Positions 7,647-14,408 of a stretch of 33,555 nucleotides of DNA are shown one piece after another. Both the position numbers and the translations under genes were made by a program. Every line of letters begins with the position of its first letter. Positions within the stretch are counted from its first letter, which is position 1. The stretch spans positions 1 through 33,555 of the forward strand of contig JAFAZV010000084.1 of NCBI GenBank assembly GCA_019239445.1, read 5' to 3'. Source of the DNA: Solirubrobacterales bacterium. GTDB taxonomy: Bacteria; Actinomycetota; Thermoleophilia; Solirubrobacterales; Solirubrobacteraceae. The notes beneath the pieces are model-generated. The model was not told where the DNA came from. It saw nothing but the letters and a program-made list of their open reading frames with translations, and searched no databases.

Positions 7647-9860
7647 ATGATTGGCCTGAGTCGCTGGTGCATTGCTCATCGCCGTTGGGTCGTCGTGGGC
7701 TGGGTCCTCGCGGCCGTCCTCACGACCATGATCGCGAGTGCCGTCGGGCGGCACTACGCGACGAACTTCAGCCTCCCGGGGACAGAGTCACAGCAGGTCG
7801 TTGACCTGCTCAAGCGCGAGTTCCCCGCCCAGAGCGGTGATGTCGACTCGATCGTCTGGCATACCGCGAACGGCGTGGTGACGGCGCCCGCGGTGCGAGC
7901 GAAGATCGAGCCCCTGCTCGCGAAGGTGGCGACGATGCCGCACGTCGTAACCGTGATCAGCCCGTATTCAGCCGCCGGAGCGGTGCAGATCTCAAAGGAT
8001 CGACGAACGGCGTTCGCCACCCTCAACTACGACAAGCGCGCGAATCTGCTCCCGAACGACACCGGCAAACCGGTGCTGGACGCGATCGGAGCGATCAAGC
8101 TGCCCGGGCTCGAGATCGCCGCCGGAGGGCAGGTGATCGAACAGGCGCAGGGGTTCAGCATCGGTCCCGCAACCTCGGTAGGTGTGGTGGCGGCGCTCAT
8201 CATCCTGCTTCTGACCTTCGGGTCGCTGGTGGCGGCGGGGATGCCGATGATCACGGCCGGATTGGGGCTCATCACGGGGATCGCCCTCGTCGGATTGGCG
8301 ACTCACATCACGAGCATGTCCAACATCGCTCCCGAGCTCGCGGTCATGATCGGTCTCGGCGTCGGCATCGACTACGCGCTGTTCATCGTCACGCGCTTTC
8401 GGGAGAACTACAAGCGCAGCGGCGACGTGACTCTGGCCGTGATTGGGGCCATGGACACTTCGGGCCGAGCGATTCTGCTCGCCGGAACGACGGTGATCAT
8501 CGCGCTGCTCGGGATGTTCGCCACTGGCGTGAGCTTCATGTACGGCCTCGCGATCGCCTCGGTGGTGGCCGTCCTGCTCGTGATGGCGGCTTCGCTGACG
8601 GTCCTGCCGGCGATGCTCTCCGTCGTCGGTAAACGAGTCGCGCGCCCAGGGCGGGCGGCGCGGCGTCGAGAGGCCAGAGGGCAGCCTCCCAGGCCTTCGG
8701 CGTGGCGGCGCTGGAGCCAGCTGGTGCAGGCTCGGCCATGGCCACTCGCTGGCGTGTCACTGCTGGTGATGCTGGTGTTCCTGGTGCCGTTCTTCGCAAT
8801 GCGGCTGGAAACCAGCGACGCCGGGAACGATCCTCCCAACACGAGCACGAATCGCGCCTTCAATCTGCTCGCTGATGGGTTCGGGCCCGGCTTCAACGGT
8901 CCGCTGCTGATCACCACGCAGCTCTCGAGCCCAGCTCAGCGTCTGCAGCTTCCCGCCGTACGGGCGGCGGTCCAGCAGACGCCGGGCGTTGCCGTGGTGA
9001 CTGCGGCGCGGCTCTCGCCATCCGGGAGGGTCGCGGTGATGAACGCCTACCCGACCTCGGCGCCCCAGGCGCAGGCGACAACTGACCTCGTCAAGCGGCT
9101 GCGGACCAACGTACTGCCACCGCTCGCGGATCGGTTTGGCTCGCGGCCGCTGGTCGGCGGCTTCACGGCCGGATCGATCGACTTCTCGCAAGTGCTGTCG
9201 AGCAAGCTGCCGCTGTTCGTCGGGCTCGTCGTCGTGCTCTCGGCGCTGCTCCTGTTCGTGATCTTCCGCTCGATCGTCATCCCGATTCAGGCCGCGCTGA
9301 TGAACCTGCTCAGCATCGCAGGCGCCCTCGGCGTGACCGTGCTCGTCTTCCAGGAGGGCTTCCTGGCCGGAGCGCTCGGGATCTCGAAGGGACCGGTTGA
9401 ACCTTGGGTCCCCGTGCTGATGTTCGCCGTCGTGTTCGGGTTGTCGATGGATTACGAGGTGTTCCTCATCTCACGGGTGCGTGAAGAGTGGATTCGCCAA
9501 CGCGACGCCACGGCAGCGGTGACGGATGGGATCGCGCTCACGGGCCGGGTGATCAGTGCCGCGGCCGCGATCATGATCTGCGTGTTTCTGTCGTTCATGC
9601 TCGGCGACGAGCGTTCGGTCAAGGAGTTCGGATTCGGGCTCGCCGCGGCAGTGTTCCTTGACGCGATCGTCATCCGCTGCGTGCTGCTCCCAGCGATCCT
9701 CGAGCTGCTCGGGGAGCGGACCTGGTGGCTCCCGCACTGGCTCGACGCGCGCCTGCCGCGGATTCGCATCGAGGGTCACGCCGCCGAGACCGATGCGCTC
9801 GCGGCGCAGCTGTCCGGCGAGGAGCGTGCTGCGCCCACACCGAGCGGGACGCGAAGCTAA
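7647..9860 (+). CDS. MMPL/RND family transporter 1
   Basis: A 737-residue inner-membrane transporter of the YdfJ/MmpL type. It has an N-terminal membrane helix (RRWVVVGWVLAAVLTTMI), an extracytoplasmic domain, five or so helices, then a second copy of the same plan. The paired motifs that carry the proton-relay residues are seen twice: IGLGVGIDYALFIVTRFRE in the first half and VVFGLSMDYEVFLISRVREE in the second. Such proteins export lipids or hydrophobic drugs using the proton gradient. I chose ATG 7647 over GTG 7611 because the family's N-terminus begins just before this point. No substrate clue is given by the neighbours. A palindrome lies just upstream (7598-7610). Confidence 0.93.
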   Translation: MIGLSRWCIAHRRWVVVGWVLAAVLTTMIASAVGRHYATNFSLPGTESQQVVDLLKREFPAQSGDVDSIVWHTANGVVTAPAVRAKIEPLLAKVATMPHVVTVISPYSAAGAVQISKDRRTAFATLNYDKRANLLPNDTGKPVLDAIGAIKLPGLEIAAGGQVIEQAQGFSIGPATSVGVVAALIILLLTFGSLVAAGMPMITAGLGLITGIALVGLATHITSMSNIAPELAVMIGLGVGIDYALFIVTRFRENYKRSGDVTLAVIGAMDTSGRAILLAGTTVIIALLGMFATGVSFMYGLAIASVVAVLLVMAASLTVLPAMLSVVGKRVARPGRAARRREARGQPPRPSAWRRWSQLVQARPWPLAGVSLLVMLVFLVPFFAMRLETSDAGNDPPNTSTNRAFNLLADGFGPGFNGPLLITTQLSSPAQRLQLPAVRAAVQQTPGVAVVTAARLSPSGRVAVMNAYPTSAPQAQATTDLVKRLRTNVLPPLADRFGSRPLVGGFTAGSIDFSQVLSSKLPLFVGLVVVLSALLLFVIFRSIVIPIQAALMNLLSIAGALGVTVLVFQEGFLAGALGISKGPVEPWVPVLMFAVVFGLSMDYEVFLISRVREEWIRQRDATAAVTDGIALTGRVISAAAAIMICVFLSFMLGDERSVKEFGFGLAAAVFLDAIVIRCVLLPAILELLGERTWWLPHWLDARLPRIRIEGHAAETDALAAQLSGEERAAPTPSGTRS

Positions 9861-9876
9861 GGCGTCTGGTGGACGT

Positions 9877-9894
9877 CCGGCGGACCGCCGCCGG
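9877..9894 (+). terminator. Hairpin after MMPL gene 1
   Basis: CCGGCG-GACCGC-CGCCGG forms a perfect 6-bp stem with a 6-base loop 17 bp after the stop codon. No clear T-tract follows, so only the position and symmetry support this. Confidence 0.35.
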
Positions 9895-9962
9895 CGCATT
9901 ACCGGCTGCGCCGCGGGTCGGTTCTCGTGCCGGTGCCTGCGAGATAATGCGCCGACCGGCCG

Positions 9963-10394
9963 ATGAGCCACCGAGACCCTCCGCCGCCTGGTGGCGAGCC
10001 GCCAGAGAGATCTAGCGATCCCAACGCGCCTCCGTACCGCGCTCTACCGCCGGAGGCGAGCGGCCCTCCGCCCCCCTACGACGATCCCGCACACCGCGAC
10101 AACCGTCAGCTGGCGATGCTGGTGGCGATTGCCGTTGCGATCGCGGCGATCGTCGGCCTCGTGCTGGTCGCTACCGTCGGCGGAACGTCGAGCTCGACGA
10201 CGACGTCTAGGGTGACGACGACGTCCGTCAGCGTCAGCAAGACAACTGTCACCAAGCCGACCACTCGAACCGCAACCACGACTGAGACGACGAGCCGGAC
10301 GGTGACCTCGTCGCGGACAAGCACGATCACCTCGACCAAGACCCTGACGAGCACGACTACTTCGAGTCCGACAACGACGACGACGACGAGGTAG
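9963..10394 (+). CDS. Pro-rich / single-TM / Thr-Ser-rich surface protein
   Basis: A 143-residue low-complexity protein. Residues 1-45 are rich in Pro with PPPP runs and acidic residues and are probably cytosolic. Residues 50-72 form one membrane helix (AMLVAIAVAIAAIVGLVLVATV). Residues 75-143 are almost only Thr, Ser, Arg, Lys and Val, with a TTTTTT end. The outer part looks mucin-like and could be O-glycosylated in an actinobacterium; this is inference. I do not recognise the family. The coding bias matches an actual gene in the first half. The repetitive ACG/ACC codons of the tail make a long spurious antisense ORF (10106-10354). Confidence 0.7.
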   Translation: MSHRDPPPPGGEPPERSSDPNAPPYRALPPEASGPPPPYDDPAHRDNRQLAMLVAIAVAIAAIVGLVLVATVGGTSSSTTTSRVTTTSVSVSKTTVTKPTTRTATTTETTSRTVTSSRTSTITSTKTLTSTTTSSPTTTTTTR

Positions 10395-10412
10395 TGTCGT
10401 TCGCCCGGGAAG

Positions 10413-10469
10413 GGTCAGCTCAGCTCGAACCGGTCGCGCGCTCGGCCGTCCACGCTGAGGGACCTGACC
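10413..10469. terminator. Bulged inverted repeat between convergent genes
   Basis: GGTCAG-CTCAG (10413-10423) pairs with CTGAG and CTGACC (10455-10469) with a short bulge. It lies between the Thr-rich protein gene and the Fur gene, which converge, so it may serve as a two-way terminator. No T-tract is present. Confidence 0.3.
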
Positions 10470-10474
10470 GGCAC

Positions 10475-10927
10475 CTACTGCCGCCGCCGGCGAGCGCACC
10501 GCTTGCACACGCCGACAATCGCGAAGTGGGTGAAGCCCGCCCGGAAGCCGAATTCGCGCTCGAGGTGACTGCGGACCGGGTCGAGGTCGTGGGTCGCGAC
10601 TGGGGTCACGTTCTCGCAACGCTCGCAGTACAGGTACTCGAACTCCCGCCGACCGGCGAGCACGTACAGGCCGGCGCCGTGTCCGAGGTGGACGTGGCGG
10701 ACGACGCCGAAGCGCTCGAGCAGCTCAAGGTTCCGGTACACCGACGTCGTATCGACTGCCAGTTCACGCGCGAGCTGTTGCGCCGACACCGGGCCTTCGG
10801 CTGCAAACAGCGCTTGTAGCACCAGCCGGCGCGCGGTCGAGACGCGCAGTCCTCGAGCCCGCATCGCGGCGATCGCCTCCTCGACGGTGGCGAAGTGCCG
10901 TGGAGCTGTCTGCGGGGCGGCCGTCAA
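10475..10927 (-). CDS. Fur family metalloregulator (nickel- or zinc-responsive type suspected)
   Basis: A 150-residue repressor. Residues about 14-84 form the winged helix: MRARGLRVSTARRLVLQALF, then VSAQQLARELAVDTTSVYRNLELLERFGVVRHVH. The dimerisation part carries structural-zinc Cys pairs, CERC (101,104) and CKRC (141,144), and sensor-type His residues (HVHLGHG; FTHFAI). It follows a nickel/cobalt permease by 56 bp in the same direction, so I infer a Nur- or Zur-type role controlling that permease. The start is TTG 10927; no in-frame ATG or GTG lies nearby and the ribosome-binding site is weak. The exact metal cannot be decided from sequence. Confidence 0.9.
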   Translation of the reverse strand: MTAAPQTAPRHFATVEEAIAAMRARGLRVSTARRLVLQALFAAEGPVSAQQLARELAVDTTSVYRNLELLERFGVVRHVHLGHGAGLYVLAGRREFEYLYCERCENVTPVATHDLDPVRSHLEREFGFRAGFTHFAIVGVCKRCARRRRQ

Positions 10928-10983
10928 GTGGCTCGCGGCTGGTTCGGCCGGCAGGCGGTCAACGTCGAACCGCCATCTTATTA

Positions 10984-12132
10984 CTAGTCACGCTCGCCGC
11001 TGGCGCGTGCACGCGCCATCTCCAGCCCGAGCGTCCAGCGCTCTTCGATGCGCGCGAAGCGCCAGACGGCAAGCGCGAGCATCCAGGTGAAGACGAACAT
11101 CCCAACGATGATGAACCCGGCGGTGTTGACGTTGAAGTTCTGAAACCAGTCGACCAGTGAGCCGTGAAGACCGAGCTTGTCGGTCAACAGCCCGACCAGC
11201 TCGATGGTGCCGATGAACAAGGCAACGGCGACAGAAAGACCGGTGATCGTGATGTTGTAGTACACCTTGCGCACCGGCTTTGAGAACGCCCAGCCGTAGG
11301 CGAAGTTCATAAACGACCCGTCGATCGTGTCCAGCAGCGACATCCCGGCGGCAAACAAGATCGGCAGGCACAGGATCGCGTAGAACGGCAAGCCCGCCGC
11401 GCCGGCGCCCGCGGCAAGAACGAGCAGCGCGATCTCGGTCGCTGTATCGAAGCCGAGGCCGAACAGCACCCCGAGCGGGTACATCTGCCACGGCTCACGG
11501 ATCTTGTTCATCCGCCGGCCGAAGAAGCGATTCATCAACCCGCGCGAGTTCAGCTGCTCCTCGAGCTCCTGCTCGTTATAGGTGCCGCGGCGCATCTCGA
11601 AAAAGATCCGCACGACGCTGACCAGAATCAGGAGGTTGAGAATCGCGATCAGGTAGAGAAACGACCCCGACACCGTCGTGCCGATCACGTTGGTCGCCTT
11701 GTGAAGCGTCGAGCCGTCGTTCTGCACCGGACCGCTGAGCGCGCGCACCCCCACCGAGAGCAGGAACGCGAGCGCGAAGACGACCGTCGAATGCCCCAGC
11801 GAGAAGAAGAAGCCGACGCTTAGCGGGCGCTTGCCCTCACTCATCATCTTGCGCGTCGTATTGTCGATCGCAGCGATGTGGTCGGCATCAAACGCGTGGC
11901 GCAGACCCAGCGTGTAGGCCGTGATCCCCGTGCCGATCGCGAACGTCCCGGCAGCGCCGAGCTTGAAGTGCTGCGGCACCACGAGCAGGATCAAGATCCC
12001 AAACCCGACGACATGCAGGCCGACGATGGCCGCCGCCATGGCACCGGCGCGACGCCATTCGGCCGGGCTCATCGATGCCTTGACGTGCGCAAAACGCGAA
12101 GCTCGCGACAACGTGAGAGACGAGGCTTCCAT
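10984..12132 (-). CDS. NiCoT family nickel/cobalt permease (HoxN/NixA type)
   Basis: A 382-residue membrane protein with about eight helices. The NiCoT signature HX4DH appears as RHAFDADHIAAIDN (His79, Asp84, His85) in the second helix, and a second signature, LGFDTATEIALL, is present. LGHSTVV and the cytosolic loop between helices 4 and 5 also fit. The protein imports Ni2+ or Co2+ through the inner membrane, for enzymes such as urease, hydrogenase or Ni-SOD, or for cobalamin. I chose ATG 12132 over the track's TTG 12201 because AGGAG lies 7 nt upstream and the extra 23 residues look non-coding. It is followed by the Fur gene, and a candidate operator lies 70-100 bp upstream. Confidence 0.93.
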   Translation of the reverse strand: MEASSLTLSRASRFAHVKASMSPAEWRRAGAMAAAIVGLHVVGFGILILLVVPQHFKLGAAGTFAIGTGITAYTLGLRHAFDADHIAAIDNTTRKMMSEGKRPLSVGFFFSLGHSTVVFALAFLLSVGVRALSGPVQNDGSTLHKATNVIGTTVSGSFLYLIAILNLLILVSVVRIFFEMRRGTYNEQELEEQLNSRGLMNRFFGRRMNKIREPWQMYPLGVLFGLGFDTATEIALLVLAAGAGAAGLPFYAILCLPILFAAGMSLLDTIDGSFMNFAYGWAFSKPVRKVYYNITITGLSVAVALFIGTIELVGLLTDKLGLHGSLVDWFQNFNVNTAGFIIVGMFVFTWMLALAVWRFARIEERWTLGLEMARARASGERD

Positions 12133-12203
12133 CACAATCTCCTCTCCGCGCGCCGTGCCACCGGTCGCGCGCGCACCTGCGCCGAACCTAGCGACCACCA
12201 AGT

Positions 12204-12231
12204 GGTTATTGCAACCGTCTGGTAATTGCGA
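12204..12231 (-). promoter_or_regulatory. Candidate metalloregulator operator upstream of the Ni/Co permease
   Basis: Two direct copies, GGTTATTGCAA (12204-12214) and GGTAATTGCGA (12221-12231), match at 9 of 11 bases and start 17 bp apart. The first copy is also part of a near-palindrome GGTTATTGCAACC. AT-rich sites with TTGCAA cores are known for the actinobacterial Nur repressor. The spacing here differs from the reported N5, so this is a candidate only. Confidence 0.45.
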
Positions 12232-12392
12232 TGACTCAGGCCGAGGGCGTGCACCGGCTGCGCCGGTAGCTGCCCCCGAGCTAGGCTCCGCAGTCCGCCC
12301 GGCTCGACACTGTTTTTCTTGCTTGCGACCGGCGTTTGCCGGTCTGACCCGCTATACGGAGCCGGGCTCGTCGCGGATCAGCGCGCAGCCGA

Positions 12393-14333
12393 TCACGCCG
12401 CGCCACTGTACTGGGGCAGGATCTCCCAGAACGCGATCCGGATAGCTGCCTCGAGGAGCGCGAGGTGCGAGAAAGCCTGCGGGAAGTTGCCCAGGTGGCG
12501 GCCCGTGTCCACATCGAACTCTTCGGCGTAAAGGCCGAGCGGGGACGCGATCTTCAGCAGCCGCTCCATCAGGTCCCGTGCCCGCTGGAGCTCGCCCACG
12601 ATCACCAAGGCCGAGACGAGCCAGAACGAGCAGATCAGGAATGTTCCCTCCTTGCCCGAGAGGCCGTCATCGGTCTCATCGGTGCGATAGCGCAGGACGA
12701 AGCCGTTCTCCGTCAAATCGGAGTCGATCGCATCCACCGTGTTGCGCAGCCGCGCGTCGCCGCGGGGCAGGAAGCCGAACATCGCGGCCAGCAGCACCGA
12801 GGCGTCGAGGGCGTCCGTCTCGTAGTGCTGTCGCAGCACCCCGGCGTCGCTGACACCTCGCGTCAGCACCTCGTTGCGGATCTCCTCGGCCGTAGCGGCC
12901 CAGGAGGACGTAAGCGCGTCGTCGCCTCGGATCTCTGCGAGCTTGGCTGCGCGATCCATCGCGACCCAGCACATGAGCTTCGACGAGACGTAGTGCTTCG
13001 GTTCGCCGCGGGCTTCCCAAATGCCCTGATCCGGCCGCTGCCACACCTCGGTGGCACACCGGGCCTGCGCCTCGACCACCGGCCAAAGCCGTCGCGGAAG
13101 GCGCTGGCTGCGCTGAGTGTGCAGGAAGATCGAGTCGAGCACGGCCCCGAACACGTCGTTCTGGCGCTGGTCGAAGGCGCCGTTGCCAACGCGCACCGGC
13201 CGCGCGCCGGCGTAGCCCGAGAGATCGTCGCGAATCTGCTCGGTCAAATCTCGCCGTCCATCGATGCCGTACATGATCTGCAGCGAACCGTCGGGGTTCG
13301 GCTCGAGATCGGCCACGAACTGCATGAACTCGTCCGCCTCCCAGTCGAGATCGAGCCCGTGCAGCGCGCGCAGCGTGAACGTCGAGTCGCGCATCCACGC
13401 GAAGCGATAGTCCCAGTTGCGTTCGCCGCCGGGCGTCTCGGGGAGCGAGGTAGTGAGCGCCGCGGCGGTGGCGCCGGTCGGCATGTAGGTGAGCCCTTTC
13501 ACGACCAGCGCGGAGCGCTGAATCGGATCGCGCCAACGATGATCGGGGATGCGCGCCCGACCGAGCCACGAGCGCCAGAACGTCGACGTCGTGGCGAGGC
13601 GCGCATTAGCGTCATCGACATCGGCGGGACCCTCCAGCTGCTCGGACCACGACAGGGAGCAAAACGCCTGATCGCCCTGGCGCAGGACATGCCGCGCCCG
13701 TACTCGGCCTCCTTCGACGCCTAGTGCCAGATCGGTGCGCAGGCGGATCGTCTGGCCTGCACCCGTGGCGTCGGCGCTGTGTCGGTCGTCATCGGTCAGG
13801 CTCCACTCGGCCGGTGCGCGGCCATAGTCGAAGGCGGGTTCGCAGATCAGCTCGAGCTCCACCTCGCCGTCGATGCAGACGACGCCTCGCACGAGCAGGT
13901 GTCCAGCATCGTCGTCGGTGGGAGGCCGCGTGTGGGGTGTGACTGCGTCCTCGTGGCGCCGCGGTCCCATGATCAGGGCGTCGCGCACGACGATCCAGCC
14001 ATGGGGGGTCTTCCAGGTTGTGTTGAGCACGTTGGTGCCGGGCTCGTAGATCCGCGCGGTCGGATGGTCGATCCCGTAGGGACCGAAGCGGAAGCTGCCG
14101 GCTTGGCGGTCGAGCAGCGCCCCGAACACGCTCGGCGCGTCGAAACGGGGAACGCAGAGCCAGTCGACAGCTCCGTCGGGCGCGATCAGGGCGCCGGTGT
14201 GGCAGTCCGACAGGAACGCGTACTCGTCGATGCCGGGAAATGGCGAGGGCGCGGCCGCGCTCTGCGGCCGGCTCGCCGGCGCCTGTTCGGCCGCCGGGTC
14301 GGCAGCTGAGCTGGATTCTGCGGATGTCGTCAT
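12393..14333 (-). CDS. Glycoside hydrolase family 15 protein (glucoamylase/trehalase-like)
   Basis: A 646-residue cytosolic protein without a signal peptide. It has the N-terminal beta-sandwich domain with PFPGIDEYAFLSDCHTGALIAPDGAVDWLCVPRFDAPSVFG, followed by an (alpha/alpha)6 barrel with ETPGGERNWDYRFAWMRDSTFTLRAL, a typical substrate-binding and general-acid region, and the terminal GNFPQAFSHLALLEAAIR. Actinobacterial GH15 enzymes of this architecture hydrolyse trehalose or alpha-glucans. Which of these applies here is not decidable. The N-terminal about 28 residues are Ala/Ser/Pro-rich and disordered. It lies 75 bp downstream of the Ser/Thr kinase gene in the same direction, so co-expression is possible. 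ATG 14333 has GGTGG upstream. Confidence 0.9.
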   Translation of the reverse strand: MTTSAESSSAADPAAEQAPASRPQSAAAPSPFPGIDEYAFLSDCHTGALIAPDGAVDWLCVPRFDAPSVFGALLDRQAGSFRFGPYGIDHPTARIYEPGTNVLNTTWKTPHGWIVVRDALIMGPRRHEDAVTPHTRPPTDDDAGHLLVRGVVCIDGEVELELICEPAFDYGRAPAEWSLTDDDRHSADATGAGQTIRLRTDLALGVEGGRVRARHVLRQGDQAFCSLSWSEQLEGPADVDDANARLATTSTFWRSWLGRARIPDHRWRDPIQRSALVVKGLTYMPTGATAAALTTSLPETPGGERNWDYRFAWMRDSTFTLRALHGLDLDWEADEFMQFVADLEPNPDGSLQIMYGIDGRRDLTEQIRDDLSGYAGARPVRVGNGAFDQRQNDVFGAVLDSIFLHTQRSQRLPRRLWPVVEAQARCATEVWQRPDQGIWEARGEPKHYVSSKLMCWVAMDRAAKLAEIRGDDALTSSWAATAEEIRNEVLTRGVSDAGVLRQHYETDALDASVLLAAMFGFLPRGDARLRNTVDAIDSDLTENGFVLRYRTDETDDGLSGKEGTFLICSFWLVSALVIVGELQRARDLMERLLKIASPLGLYAEEFDVDTGRHLGNFPQAFSHLALLEAAIRIAFWEILPQYSGAA

Positions 14334-14408
14334 CGGGCCACCTTCAATCGGGCGAGGGTGGATCGGATCCCTCGCGGCGGGTGAATGTGGCGATCCTAAC
14401 CTCGCGCG

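Noticed and set aside
10106-10354. Val-rich minus-strand ORF (82 codons)
   Set aside because: It is the complement of the ACG/ACC/TCG codons of the Thr-rich protein tail and a composition artefact.
12327-12344. Hairpin GACCGGC-GTTT-GCCGGTC as terminator of the GH15 gene
   Set aside because: Read on the minus strand, an A-rich run follows the stem rather than a T-run; the T-run lies on the wrong side. It may be chance or structural, so I do not call a terminator.
12465-13724. 419-codon plus-strand open frame
   Set aside because: It is antisense to the GH15 gene and is a shadow of its codon bias.
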